DNA from: Flavobacteriales bacterium
Lineage (GTDB): Bacteria > Bacteroidota > Bacteroidia > Flavobacteriales_D > Sanyastnellaceae
Direction of reading: 5' to 3'
Length of the DNA: 64,000 nucleotides
Assembly (NCBI GenBank): GCA_027491075.1
Contig: JAIXWX010000008.1
Span: 124,001-188,000 of the forward strand
Below are positions 29,297 through 37,480 of this stretch, piece by piece. Numbering within the stretch: the stretch's first letter is position 1; the number at the start of each line of letters is the position of its first letter. The position numbers were made by a program, and so were the translations under genes. A model generated the notes under the pieces. That model saw only the letters and a list, made by a program, of their open reading frames with translations, had not been told where the DNA came from and made no database searches.

Positions 29297-30726
29297 TACC
29301 TTCATTGTCAAATAGAGTATACGAAGTGCTTCGATTGAACCCAGTGGTGAGCCTTGTCGTATTGTTCTTTGTAATCAGGTTGATTGGTATTACTCATCCA
29401 CCGGTAGAGGCCAATCACCATTGGCGTCAAGTGACAGGTTTGATGGTGGCTCGCAATTATCATGAGAACAAGATCGAGTTATTGCGGCCGCAAATCGATG
29501 AGGTAGGAGTCGGCACCGAGGTGAGCTCAGGAATCATTGGAATGGAGTTTCCAGTATTAAACGCTCTGCACGCGGTAGTTGCGAATATTTTTGGATACGA
29601 CCATTGGTACGGAAGATTGATTGTGCTCGTTCTATCTTCATTGGGTATATGGTGGTTTTCGCGAATTCTTGAGAAGTTCTTTTCTCGTAGCGTGGTAATC
29701 ATGGCCTGTTTACTTTTGACTTGTTCGGTCTGGTTTTCTTTTTCTAGAAAGATGATGCCGGATGTGGTAGCTATATCACTGGCGTTTGGAGCGTTTTTAT
29801 CTCTTTTGAATTTTTTTGAAAAACGGAGAACTACTGATCTTCTTTTTTATACACTATTGGCTTCTTTAGCGCTCTTGGTAAAGGTTTCTTCTGGAGTTAT
29901 TCTCGCGCTTGTTCCTGTTTATTTGCTTTGGAAAAGGAAAGATCTGTCTCAGGTATTGTGGGTGTTTTTTTCGTCATTGGTACCGTTGATAGGATGTGTA
30001 TTTTGGTATGGAGTACACAATGTACATTTATCGGAGGAAAGTGGAATGTGGTACAACACAGGCGAAGGCTTCCATCAAGGTTTTCAAAGTATACAAGACA
30101 ATCTAGAGAACGTCCTGCACTTTTTTTATTTCGAAACGATGATGGGCTTTAGCGCGTCCATTCTTGGGTTGATATTTATGGTATGGCATGTTGTAAAAGG
30201 ACCTCGTTTGTTTCGTACAGCGAGTATAGCAATATTGATTACCTTCATTTGTTACGCAGTTTATTCAGGCAGACATTTTGCCACGCAGCATTACTACATG
30301 ATTCCTCTTTCACCATTGTACGCGACTGCCATAGCCGTAGGATTAGATCAGTGGAGGAAGTATCGTTGGGTAACTGGACTGCTGGTAGTTCTATGCTTGG
30401 AGAGCTTATTGAATCAACAACATGATTTTCGCTTGAAAAAGTCGGAACTATATAAGCTTGAACTCGAATCTTACATGAATAATCTTGCCACTCATTCAGA
30501 CTTAGTAGTTATAAACGGAGAAGGAAATCCTCAAGAGCTATATTTTTCTCACCATAAAGGATGGACAACAACATCTGAAGAATTGAAAGACCAGGAATAT
30601 CTTCAAAAATTAAAAGAATCAGGAGCGCGTTGGTTGATCATCAATAAACACCGAACAGATATTCGGTCTTCATTCGTTGTGTCATTTGAGAATGCGCATT
30701 ACGTTATTTACTCAATGGTCTATTGA
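29293..30726 (+). CDS. Membrane glycosyltransferase, GT39/ArnT-like (GT-C fold)
   Basis: The 477-residue protein has about ten transmembrane helices and a soluble C-terminal part. After the first helix comes HPPVEANHHWRQVTGLMVAR; the acidic residue in this first outer loop is where GT-C enzymes bind the lipid-phosphate sugar donor. GTEVSSGIIGMEFPVLN and the YDHWYGRLIVLV helix fit the dolichyl-phosphate-mannose-protein mannosyltransferase group. The C-terminal LVVINGEGNPQELYFSHHKG block is periplasmic. It would transfer a sugar from a polyprenyl-phosphate donor to a lipid or protein in the periplasm; the acceptor is unknown. Its start overlaps the preceding stop by 4 bases. Confidence 0.75.
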   Translation: MIPSLSNRVYEVLRLNPVVSLVVLFFVIRLIGITHPPVEANHHWRQVTGLMVARNYHENKIELLRPQIDEVGVGTEVSSGIIGMEFPVLNALHAVVANIFGYDHWYGRLIVLVLSSLGIWWFSRILEKFFSRSVVIMACLLLTCSVWFSFSRKMMPDVVAISLAFGAFLSLLNFFEKRRTTDLLFYTLLASLALLVKVSSGVILALVPVYLLWKRKDLSQVLWVFFSSLVPLIGCVFWYGVHNVHLSEESGMWYNTGEGFHQGFQSIQDNLENVLHFFYFETMMGFSASILGLIFMVWHVVKGPRLFRTASIAILITFICYAVYSGRHFATQHYYMIPLSPLYATAIAVGLDQWRKYRWVTGLLVVLCLESLLNQQHDFRLKKSELYKLELESYMNNLATHSDLVVINGEGNPQELYFSHHKGWTTTSEELKDQEYLQKLKESGARWLIINKHRTDIRSSFVVSFENAHYVIYSMVY

Positions 30727-30840
30727 CCGGCAGCTTTTTTCCAATTCAAGTCCGAATTCAAGAAACGATAAATAGAAGAAAGATAGCTGTATGGTGCTTC
30801 TTTCAATGATCTTTGGGACTCTGGAGTTCGACTATCATTA

Positions 30841-30860
30841 ATTCAAAATTGGATTAAATG
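30841..30860 (+). promoter_or_regulatory. Upstream half of a repeated MarR operator candidate
   Basis: CAAAATTGGATTAAATG (30844-30860) repeats with one mismatch 84 bases downstream (30928-30944). It includes an imperfect dyad, ATTCAA-AA-TTGGAT. The 84-base spacing is eight turns of B-DNA. Confidence 0.4.
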
Positions 30861-30895
30861 CCATGTAAAGAAATGCAATTTTGAAGCATAAAACA

Positions 30896-30905
30896 ACTAA
30901 TTAGT
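30896..30905. promoter_or_regulatory. 10-base perfect palindrome upstream of the marR -7 box
   Basis: ACTAATTAGT is self-complementary and ends 11 bases before the TATATTTG box, a place where a bound protein would block RNA polymerase. Confidence 0.3.
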
Positions 30906-30916
30906 ATTAATTTTTT

Positions 30917-30938
30917 TATATTTGATACAAAATTGTAT
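30917..30938 (+). promoter_or_regulatory. marR -7 box with overlapping operator dyad
   Basis: TATATTTG (30917-30924) is an exact -7 box. It is followed directly by the inverted repeat ATACAA-AA-TTGTAT (30925-30938), which covers the expected transcription start and ends 3 bases before the ATG. This is the usual geometry for MarR autorepression. Confidence 0.6.
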
Positions 30939-30941
30939 TAA

Positions 30942-31616
30942 ATGGACGAATTGGTTAAACTAGTCAATAGCTATGCAGCCTATCGCGAAAAGGAGGGTGA
31001 TTTGACCGTGGAAGCCTTTTGTCGACGATATGTTGCGGACATGGAGGTGCAGCAGCATCCCATTCAGTTGAGTGATCAGGAGTTGTCGTTAGAAGCCCGT
31101 CTGGCTAGAGCGGTTGGACGCTTGTCTCGATTCGCAGAGATATACTCTAAAAAGGCTTTGAGTTCACTTCAAGTGAAGAACATTGATGATTTTGTTTACA
31201 TCGGGACCATTGGGCATTTGGGATATCCAAAGAAGATTGAAGTAATACAAGCCCACATGACAGAAGTGACCACGGGCACAGCGATTATTGCCAGGTTGGT
31301 AGAGGCAGGTTGGGTGGAGGAGCATCCCGACGCCAACGACGCTCGTAGCAAGCGTATTCGTTTGACAGCGTCAGGAACAAAGCTGTTGCAGACGGCCTCT
31401 CCTGAAATGCGCAAAGTGGCGCGCACTACATTTGATGCATTGAGCGATTCAGAAGCTCGGACCTTCTTATACATTGCAGAAAAGCTAGAGCGCATCCACA
31501 CAGAAATGTATTCCGACTGCAAGAATTTAGAGATAGAAGCAATTTATCAGAAGATGTATGGAAAGGGCATTCCTGAGAGTATTTCCGTAAGCTCGGATTG
31601 GGGTGACGGGGAGTAA
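30942..31616 (+). CDS. MarR-family transcriptional regulator
   Basis: The 224-residue protein contains a winged-helix MarR core: an N-terminal dimerisation helix region (about 50-75), a recognition segment with IQAHMTEVTTGTAIIARLVEAGWVEE near 105, and the wing HPDANDARSKRIRLTASGTKLL near 128, where DxRSKxIxLT is the diagnostic MarR wing. The extra N-terminal 45 residues and C-terminal 25 residues are longer than the common 140-aa MarR proteins. It should bind a palindrome and respond to a small ligand. The operator-like dyad at 30925-30938 indicates autoregulation. No divergent partner gene exists, so its targets lie elsewhere or in the downstream genes. Confidence 0.88.
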   Translation: MDELVKLVNSYAAYREKEGDLTVEAFCRRYVADMEVQQHPIQLSDQELSLEARLARAVGRLSRFAEIYSKKALSSLQVKNIDDFVYIGTIGHLGYPKKIEVIQAHMTEVTTGTAIIARLVEAGWVEEHPDANDARSKRIRLTASGTKLLQTASPEMRKVARTTFDALSDSEARTFLYIAEKLERIHTEMYSDCKNLEIEAIYQKMYGKGIPESISVSSDWGDGE

Positions 31617-31638
31617 GGAATTTTTTTAACATTGAATT

Positions 31639-31668
31639 TTGCATAAACAAAAAGAAATTGTACATTTG
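31639..31668 (+). promoter_or_regulatory. Promoter of rpmG
   Basis: TTG (31639-31641), 19 bases, then TACATTTG (31661-31668): both Bacteroidota promoter elements match at ideal spacing. The leader would be about 15 bases. Confidence 0.8.
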
Positions 31669-31688
31669 CCCCCCATTTACAAGAAGAT

Positions 31689-31871
31689 ATGGCAAAGAAA
31701 GGTAACAGAGTTCAGGTGATTATGGAGTGCACAGAGCACAAGACATCGGGTATGCCCGGTACTAGCCGCTACATCACTACAAAGAATAGAAAGAATACAC
31801 CTGATCGTATGGAGTTGAAGAAATACAACCCCATTCTCAAGAAAATGACAGTTCACAAAGAAATCAAGTAA
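31689..31871 (+). CDS. rpmG: 50S ribosomal protein L33 (bL33), zinc-free form
   Basis: The 60-residue protein [20 protein letters not shown] ... continues [17 protein letters not shown] and [17 protein letters not shown], a clear L33. It keeps only one cysteine (C14) and has KYNP where zinc-binding L33 has KYCP, so it is the C-minus form that does not bind zinc. In most Bacteroidota the L28 gene (rpmB) directly precedes rpmG; here a MarR gene does, and L28 must be encoded elsewhere. DUF4295 follows after 12 bases. Confidence 0.96.
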   Translation: MAKKGNRVQVIMECTEHKTSGMPGTSRYITTKNRKNTPDRMELKKYNPILKKMTVHKEIK

Positions 31872-31883
31872 TAATAAAGTACC

Positions 31884-32039
31884 ATGGCAAAGAAGGTAGT
31901 TGCAACGCTTCAGACAGGTGGTGGTAAGAACCACACGAAGGTGATCAAAATGGTGAAGTCGCCGAAGTCAGGTGCGTACACATTTAAGGAAGAAATCGTA
32001 CACAACGACAAAATCGCTGAGTGGTTTACCAAAGCGTAA
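31884..32039 (+). CDS. DUF4295 small basic protein
   Basis: The 51-residue protein MAKKVVATLQTGGGKNHTKV ... KSPKSGAYTFKEEIVHND ... WFTKA is the Bacteroidota-specific DUF4295 family, nearly always encoded right after rpmG and before ftsY. The high Lys content and the constant ribosomal-protein context suggest a lineage-specific ribosome-associated protein, but its role has not been read from sequence. It is followed by a strong terminator at 32063-32096. Confidence 0.9.
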   Translation: MAKKVVATLQTGGGKNHTKVIKMVKSPKSGAYTFKEEIVHNDKIAEWFTKA

Positions 32040-32062
32040 GTCGTCATTAAGATAATTTCACC

Positions 32063-32096
32063 AAGGGCTTTCTCAAAATGAGAAAGCCCTTTTTTA
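32063..32096 (+). terminator. Rho-independent terminator after DUF4295
   Basis: AAGGGCTTTCTC and GAGAAAGCCCTT form a 12-base-pair stem around AAAAT, followed by a T run. Confidence 0.92.
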
Positions 32097-32102
32097 TATC
32101 CG

Positions 32103-32110
32103 TATCTTTG
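32103..32110 (+). promoter_or_regulatory. -7 promoter box of ftsY
   Basis: TATCTTTG matches TAnnTTTG and lies between the terminator and the ftsY start, 20 bases before the ATG. No TTG is visible at -33. Confidence 0.55.
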
Positions 32111-32130
32111 CGCCTTCTTACTTCACCATC

Positions 32131-33096
32131 ATGAATTTTTTCAAAAAACTATTTTCCTCTGAGAAAAAAGAAAGTCTCGACCAAGGGCTTGAGAAAACCA
32201 GAACTGGATTTTTCTCCAAATTGGCAAAAGTCATCGCCGGCAAGAGCCGCGTGGATGAGGAGGTATTAGACCAACTCGAGGAATTGCTTATTAGCTCTGA
32301 CGTGGGAGTAGAAACCACCATTAAAATCATACGCAAGATTGAGGATAGAGTGGCCAAAGACAAATACATGGGCACTGAAGAGTTGAATACCATTCTCAAA
32401 GAAGAAATTTCAAATCTCTTATCGTCTCATGCAGGCGAAAACTCGGAAGACGTTTTCATTCCTTCCACTGGACAGCCATATGTGATTATGGTAGTAGGGG
32501 TAAATGGTGTAGGGAAAACTACGACCATAGGAAAGTTGGCGCATCAACTTAAATCTCAAGGTAAAAAAGTAATGCTTGGTGCTGCGGATACCTTCAGAGC
32601 TGCGGCAGTGGATCAATTGAAGATTTGGAGTGAAAGGGCTCAGGTACCCATCGTTTCTCAGGGTATGGGGGCTGATCCCGCGTCGGTTGCATTTGATACA
32701 TTGCAAAGTGCAGTAGCTCAGAAAATGGATGTAGTGCTGATTGATACCGCAGGCCGACTTCACAATAAAGTAGGATTGATGAATGAGCTTTCGAAAATTA
32801 AAAAGGTCATGCAAAAAGTTATTCCAGACGCCCCGCATGAAGTATTGCTTGTACTCGACGGCAGCACTGGTCAGAACGCTTTCGAACAAGCCAAACAATT
32901 TACAGCGGCCACTGATGTAAATGCATTGGCAATTACAAAAATTGATGGCACAGCAAAAGGAGGTGTGGTGATTGGAATCTCAGATCAATTCAGTATTCCA
33001 GTGAAGTATATTGGTGTAGGTGAGAAAATTGGAGACCTGCAAGTATTCAACCGATTTGAATTTGTGGACTCTTTATTTAAGCAATCAGAAGCATGA
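32131..33096 (+). CDS. ftsY: Signal recognition particle receptor FtsY
   Basis: The 321-residue protein has the SRP-GTPase NG domain: N-domain helices (about 30-100), G1 GVNGVGKTTT at about 123-132, ADTFRAAAVDQL, DTAGRLHNK, TKIDGTAKGG and the final GVGEKIGDLQVFN. The acidic A domain of E. coli is reduced to a short charged N-terminus, as usual in Bacteroidota. It docks SRP-ribosome complexes at the inner membrane for co-translational insertion. rimO begins inside its stop codon (ATGA overlap 33093-33096). Confidence 0.97.
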   Translation: MNFFKKLFSSEKKESLDQGLEKTRTGFFSKLAKVIAGKSRVDEEVLDQLEELLISSDVGVETTIKIIRKIEDRVAKDKYMGTEELNTILKEEISNLLSSHAGENSEDVFIPSTGQPYVIMVVGVNGVGKTTTIGKLAHQLKSQGKKVMLGAADTFRAAAVDQLKIWSERAQVPIVSQGMGADPASVAFDTLQSAVAQKMDVVLIDTAGRLHNKVGLMNELSKIKKVMQKVIPDAPHEVLLVLDGSTGQNAFEQAKQFTAATDVNALAITKIDGTAKGGVVIGISDQFSIPVKYIGVGEKIGDLQVFNRFEFVDSLFKQSEA

Positions 33097-34403
33097 AAAC
33101 AAAGACGCTGAAGAAGAATAAGGTCAACGTGGTCACCCTCGGTTGCGCCAAGAATATATTTGATAGTGAGGTTATGATGGCGCAGCTCAAAGCCAACGCC
33201 TTTGACGTAGAGCACGAGAGCGAGAAGAAAGACTCAGAGATTGTAATCATCAATACCTGCGGGTTCATTGATAACGCGAAAGAACAGTCCATCAATACGA
33301 TTCTCGCTTGGGCGAAAGAGAAGAAGAAAGGGAATGTAGATCGCCTTATAGTAACGGGTTGTTTGAGTGAGCGATACAAGCCAGAACTAGAAGCCGACAT
33401 TCCTGAAGTGGACGCGTTTTTTGGTACGCGCGATTTGCCTCGATTATTAAAAACCTTGAAAGCCGATTATAAGCATGAGTTGGTAGGAGAGCGATTACTG
33501 ACTACGCCAGCCCACTATGCTTATTTCAAAATTTCTGAAGGATGTGATCGCCCTTGTTCATTCTGCGCCATTCCACTGATGCGCGGTAAGCACTTAAGCA
33601 CTCCCATAGAATCGTTGGTAAGTCAGGCAGAAAATCTGGCCAAAAACGGTACGCGTGAATTGATTTTGATTGCTCAAGACTTGACCTATTATGGTCTTGA
33701 TATTTATAAAGATAGAAAACTTGCTGAACTGCTTCAGCGATTATCAGATGTGAAAGGTATCGATTGGATTCGATTGCAATATGCTTTTCCAAGTGGATTC
33801 CCTATGGATGTGTTGGATGTTATGCGAGAAAGAGAAAACATCTGTAAATACCTCGATATGCCGCTTCAACATGCTTCAACCAGTATGTTGAAGGCGATGC
33901 GAAGAGGAATTACTAAAGAAAAAACTACAGAGCTAATTCATACGATTCGAGAGAAGGTACCAGGTATTGCTATGCGTACGACATTGATTTGCGGTTATCC
34001 TGGAGAAACAGAAGATGACTTTGAGGAAATGAAGGAGTGGGTAGGGGATATGCGATTCGACCGCTTGGGATGCTTTACTTATTCTCACGAGGAAAATACA
34101 CACGCATTTAAGGCGGAGGATGACGTGCCTGCTGAGATCAAGCAAGCTCGGGCAAATGAAATCATGGAAGTACAGTCCGAAATTAGTTTGGAATTGAACG
34201 AGGCCAAAGTGGGTAAGAAGTATAGAGTGCTTGTAGATCGGGTGGAGGGAGATCGTTTCATTGGCAGAACAGAGTATGATTCACCAGAAGTAGATAACGA
34301 GGTAGTAATTGATCCACAAGGTGGCTATTTGCGCATTGGTGATTTTGTTGATGTCGAAATTGATAGCGCAGAACATTATGATTTGTTTGGAAAAGTAATA
34401 TAA
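33093..34403 (+). CDS. rimO: Ribosomal protein S12 methylthiotransferase RimO
   Basis: The 436-residue radical-SAM enzyme has an N-terminal UPF0004 domain with cluster cysteines C18, C56 and C90 (TLGCAKN, NTCGFID, VTGCLSERY), the radical-SAM motif CDRPCSFCAIP with C151, C155 and C158, and a C-terminal TRAM domain (about 370-436). Start VNVVTLGCAKNIFDSEVMM distinguishes RimO from MiaB. It adds a methylthio group to the conserved Asp of ribosomal protein S12. It overlaps ftsY by 4 bases; an unknown gene follows one base after its stop. Confidence 0.95.
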   Translation: MKTKTLKKNKVNVVTLGCAKNIFDSEVMMAQLKANAFDVEHESEKKDSEIVIINTCGFIDNAKEQSINTILAWAKEKKKGNVDRLIVTGCLSERYKPELEADIPEVDAFFGTRDLPRLLKTLKADYKHELVGERLLTTPAHYAYFKISEGCDRPCSFCAIPLMRGKHLSTPIESLVSQAENLAKNGTRELILIAQDLTYYGLDIYKDRKLAELLQRLSDVKGIDWIRLQYAFPSGFPMDVLDVMRERENICKYLDMPLQHASTSMLKAMRRGITKEKTTELIHTIREKVPGIAMRTTLICGYPGETEDDFEEMKEWVGDMRFDRLGCFTYSHEENTHAFKAEDDVPAEIKQARANEIMEVQSEISLELNEAKVGKKYRVLVDRVEGDRFIGRTEYDSPEVDNEVVIDPQGGYLRIGDFVDVEIDSAEHYDLFGKVI

Positions 34404-34404
34404 C

Positions 34405-34947
34405 ATGACACAATTTGGAATAGGTGCAAAAATCAGTCACCCTCAATTTGGAGAAGGTGTGATTTTCGGAATGGACGATTATAAGTACAAGATTTTTTTT
34501 AAAGAACATGGAGATAAAGAGCTAGGGAAGGCATTCGATGGCTACACGCTCCTAGAGCCAGCTCCTGGAGTGGTTTCAACGGTTGAGTTATCAGACGTGG
34601 TGGATGCGGTGAAGAATGTTTTTGATATGTACTATGATGTTTCTGAAATAGTAGAGCTCGGAGATAAATGGGAAGGAGGAACGTTGATCATCCAACCAGC
34701 GGATACTTCCTTGAAAGGAAAGGAAATTCCTGTAGATGTATTCTTTCATAAGATCGTCATGCTCCGAGATCGATTGCGTGTATTGGAACAAAAGATCAAT
34801 GCACATGGGAAATTGACGGATGCAGAGAAAGTGGAAATGCAACAATACATCACGAAGATCTACGGGTCACTCACTACGTTTAATGTACTCTTCAAGAGCA
34901 AGAAGGATTGGTTTGTTGGAGAGAGCTCTAAATCTGATAATGACTAA
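34405..34947 (+). CDS. Unknown 180-aa protein with an N-terminal Tudor-like 'HPQFGEG' domain
   Basis: Residues 1-50 (FGIGAKISHPQFGEGVIFGM, then YKIFFKEHGDKELGKAF) match the small SH3/Tudor-like fold found at the C-terminus of UvrD/PcrA helicases and in CarD-type proteins, where G-x-x-V-x-H-x-x-FG-x-G-x-V is the signature and RNA polymerase is the usual partner. The rest (60-180) is alpha/beta with PVDVFFHKIVMLRDRLRVLE and a helical end. I do not know a named family for the full-length protein. It sits between rimO and queE with 1-base spacings on both sides, so all belong to one operon. RNA polymerase binding is inference. Confidence 0.7.
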   Translation: MTQFGIGAKISHPQFGEGVIFGMDDYKYKIFFKEHGDKELGKAFDGYTLLEPAPGVVSTVELSDVVDAVKNVFDMYYDVSEIVELGDKWEGGTLIIQPADTSLKGKEIPVDVFFHKIVMLRDRLRVLEQKINAHGKLTDAEKVEMQQYITKIYGSLTTFNVLFKSKKDWFVGESSKSDND

Positions 34948-35549
34948 TGGCGTCGGTGTTACCTATAATGGAGACATTTTATACGGTGCAGGGAGAAGGC
35001 GCCTTTGCGGGTACCCCCGCATTTTTCATCCGTTTGGGTGGGTGCGATGTTGGTTGTGTTTGGTGCGATGTGAAAGAGAGTTGGGACGCAGATAGGCACC
35101 CGTTGATAGAAGTAGATACGGTGGCCTCGATGGTGGAAGAGAGTGGCGCAAGAGTGGTGGTGGTAACAGGAGGAGAACCGACCATGTATGATTTGTCAGA
35201 ATTGACCCATGCGCTAAAGGAAAAAGGTGTTCGAACGCACATTGAAACATCTGGTACCAATGAACTAACAGGAGTTTGGGACTGGATCACATTTAGTCCG
35301 AAGAAATTTAAAGCTCCAGTGGACTCTATTTACAATCAAGCGCATGAGTTGAAGATTATAGTTTTTCACCCTTCTGATTTGGAATGGGGTAGTGGCCATG
35401 CGTCAAAGGTCAACGCAAATTGTAGTTTGTATTTTCAAGCGGAATGGGATAAACGCGAAACGAATTATCCCTTAATTATTGATTTCATTAGAAAAAATCC
35501 ATCTTGGAAAATTTCTGTTCAAACCCACAAGTATTTGGGAGTGGACTAA
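34947..35549 (+). CDS. queE: 7-carboxy-7-deazaguanine synthase
   Basis: The 200-residue radical-SAM protein starts MASVLPIMETFYTVQGEGAF and has the CxxxCxxC cluster motif with C33, C37 and C40 (GGCDVGCVWCD), then VVVTGGEPTMYDL, HIETSGTNEL and the C-terminal VQTHKYLGVD. QueE turns 6-carboxytetrahydropterin into 7-carboxy-7-deazaguanine on the way to queuosine. The two-base insert CxxxCxxC and short length fit the Bacteroidota QueE group. Its ATG overlaps the previous stop by one base (TAATG). The pathway begins from the folE product; folE itself lies at 13290-13961. Confidence 0.93.
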   Translation: MASVLPIMETFYTVQGEGAFAGTPAFFIRLGGCDVGCVWCDVKESWDADRHPLIEVDTVASMVEESGARVVVVTGGEPTMYDLSELTHALKEKGVRTHIETSGTNELTGVWDWITFSPKKFKAPVDSIYNQAHELKIIVFHPSDLEWGSGHASKVNANCSLYFQAEWDKRETNYPLIIDFIRKNPSWKISVQTHKYLGVD

Positions 35550-35550
35550 A

Positions 35551-36480
35551 TCACCAATCTTTGGCTTCTTTTTTCCTCACTACAGTAAATACTCTAGAGA
35601 TATTGAAACCGAAATGAATATCTCCATTCATCCAATCTCCAACGGATTCTGTGACAAAACCTGGTTCTACCATGGAAGTACTGTTGGTGAGATGCAATTG
35701 GAAAACATGACCTCCAGTTTCTATATCTACTCCTAGAGAAAGAGAGTTTCTAAATTGATCTGCCAGTTGATTAGGAAGCACATAGAAATACTCAGCGTTG
35801 AGTGAAAGTCTTTGAGTGAGTTTATATCTTCCTAAACCTCCTAGGGCCATTACCGTGTTTGCTTCTGCCTTGGTGCGCACAAGGTTTCGATGCACTGCAG
35901 TGGGAGAAAGTTGAAGCGTTAATTTGTCGTTGAATTTTCTTGCAATTAAAAGTTGGTGAGTATAGAATAGACGTGAGCTAAAATAGTTTTCTCTTTCTGG
36001 GAATTGCCATTTGATGGTATTGCATACAATAGACGAGAACCAGGAGAGGGAAATAGGCATGTTTTTCTTGCCTGTACTTTGACGAAGAATTTTGTATTTG
36101 AAGAAAGCATCATATGCTTTATTAAAACTTGATCGTCCAGCTCCTATCATAAGGCGATCATTGACGCCATATTCTAAACCTAGACGAATCGTAGCGCCAT
36201 CAAGACCAAATGCTTCATAGAAGCCCGTATTAATGAATCCAAAGCGGTGAGAAATTCTGAAATCGAGTACGCCAGATGCTACATTCTCAATGCTGTGTCC
36301 ATTGATGACCCGAGTGGATTTGAATGCCGCAGAAGAGTAGTTTATCTCCTCCTCTTCTCCCAGCAAAGAAAGCAAGTCAACTTCTGAAGTGTCAGATTGT
36401 GCTGTAGTTGCTTGATTGAAAATAAAGAAAAGGAATGCTATAAGCATTCCTTTTCTTAGTGTTTTTGGTGTACAATTCAT
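35551..36480 (-). CDS. DUF5777 outer-membrane beta-barrel protein
   Basis: The 309-residue protein has a signal peptide ending TTAQ near residue 28, a short acidic linker (SLLGEEEEINYSSAAFKSTR) and then RVINGHSIENVASGVLDFRISHRFG, the hallmark start of the DUF5777 family. The remaining sequence is alternating beta strands ending GFNISRVFTVVRKKEAKDW. These barrels are typically encoded with YceI and cytochrome-like lipoproteins, as here. Function unknown. It is the last gene of the minus-strand cluster and ends tail to tail with queE, one base apart. YceI is 4 bases upstream. Confidence 0.85.
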   Translation of the reverse strand: MNCTPKTLRKGMLIAFLFFIFNQATTAQSDTSEVDLLSLLGEEEEINYSSAAFKSTRVINGHSIENVASGVLDFRISHRFGFINTGFYEAFGLDGATIRLGLEYGVNDRLMIGAGRSSFNKAYDAFFKYKILRQSTGKKNMPISLSWFSSIVCNTIKWQFPERENYFSSRLFYTHQLLIARKFNDKLTLQLSPTAVHRNLVRTKAEANTVMALGGLGRYKLTQRLSLNAEYFYVLPNQLADQFRNSLSLGVDIETGGHVFQLHLTNSTSMVEPGFVTESVGDWMNGDIHFGFNISRVFTVVRKKEAKDW

Positions 36481-36484
36481 TGAT

Positions 36485-37039
36485 TTATTTCTTGAGTTCT
36501 TCTAAGTTGGCCTTAAAAGTAATTTCAATTTTTGAGGCAATATTGTCTCTTACTGTATTTGGAATGGTGATGTTGTACTCTTCAGGAACAACGAAGAACT
36601 TAGACTCGCAAGTGACTTTGCCTTGAGCTACTTTAAAGATTCCATCAACGGTCACTTTTTTAGTTACTCCGTGCATCGTCAAGTCTCCTGTCACTTTGGA
36701 ATTGTAAGTTCCATCTTTAGTAAAATTCACCGCTGCAAGATTGTCAATCTTTCCCTTAAAAGTCGTTTTCGGGAATTTATCCGACTCCATATAGTTTTCA
36801 TTGAAGTGCTCTTGCATTAATGCTTTTTCAAATTCAAAAGATTTTACCAAACCTGAAATCTCAATTGCACCGGTAGGAACATCAAGCACCACATTGGCTT
36901 TATTGTTATCAGCTTTGATGTCTTCCATCTTAGTGTTGCTGTAAAAGCCAAGATAAGCCGCTCGGGAAAAGAGCTTCTGCGCATTGATTACGCTTGCGGT
37001 ACAAATCAGCGCTGTAAGGGTGATGATTATTTTTTTCAT
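36485..37039 (-). CDS. YceI-family periplasmic lipocalin-like protein
   Basis: ATG 37039 starts a signal peptide (MKKIIITLTALICTASVINA); 184 residues in all. The mature part shows the YceI signature FSRAAYLGFYSNTKMEDIKA, VEFEK-like KSFEFEKALMQEHFNENYME, SDKFPKTTFKGKI and GDLTMHGVTKKVTVDG. YceI proteins form an eight-strand barrel that binds long isoprenoids or amphiphiles in the periplasm. It follows the OB-fold gene and precedes the DUF5777 barrel, a conserved association. Confidence 0.92.
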   Translation of the reverse strand: MKKIIITLTALICTASVINAQKLFSRAAYLGFYSNTKMEDIKADNNKANVVLDVPTGAIEISGLVKSFEFEKALMQEHFNENYMESDKFPKTTFKGKIDNLAAVNFTKDGTYNSKVTGDLTMHGVTKKVTVDGIFKVAQGKVTCESKFFVVPEEYNITIPNTVRDNIASKIEITFKANLEELKK

Positions 37040-37066
37040 AATGGTAAATTTAAAATCGCATGGCAA

Positions 37067-37474
37067 TTACTGCACCAAACTACATTCTTTTAAAACGACA
37101 TCTGTGAGAAAACCATCGCAGATTCCTTTGATTTTTATTTCTTGGCCAGGAGAAGCATTGGAATTTTTGTCTTTTGAAAATGTACAGCTTACGGTGCCCA
37201 ACATATCGGCTGTCTCGAGATATACTACCTCGAGTCCTGCTGCGTCTGTGTCAATCAGGGTGATTTTTCCGGAAACCTCAACCACTTTATTCAAATAAGC
37301 GGTGTTGGCATTGGTTTCATTTTCTGAAAACTGTTGAAACAAGTCGGCTGCCTCTAACGCCGCTGCAGGCTTTTCATCCTCGGAAGTTCTTTTGGGCTTA
37401 TTCCAGGCATAAAGACCGTAGCCAATTCCTACTACGAATAAGACGCCTACTACAAGAAGAATATTTTTTTTCAT
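37067..37474 (-). CDS. Membrane-anchored OB-fold protein (tRNA_anti-like)
   Basis: The 135-residue protein has one N-terminal transmembrane helix (about 4-23, NILLVVGVLFVVGIGYGLYA) with the rest predicted outside. From about 45 it shows ANTAYLNKVVEVSGKITLID, VYLETADMLGTVSCTF and QEIKIKGICDGFLTDVVLKE, the pattern of the small OB-fold 'tRNA_anti-like' family. In spite of the name, nucleic-acid binding is not established for the exported members. It sits in the YceI/cytochrome cluster. Confidence 0.8.
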   Translation of the reverse strand: MKKNILLVVGVLFVVGIGYGLYAWNKPKRTSEDEKPAAALEAADLFQQFSENETNANTAYLNKVVEVSGKITLIDTDAAGLEVVYLETADMLGTVSCTFSKDKNSNASPGQEIKIKGICDGFLTDVVLKECSLVQ

Positions 37475-37480
37475 ACCAAG

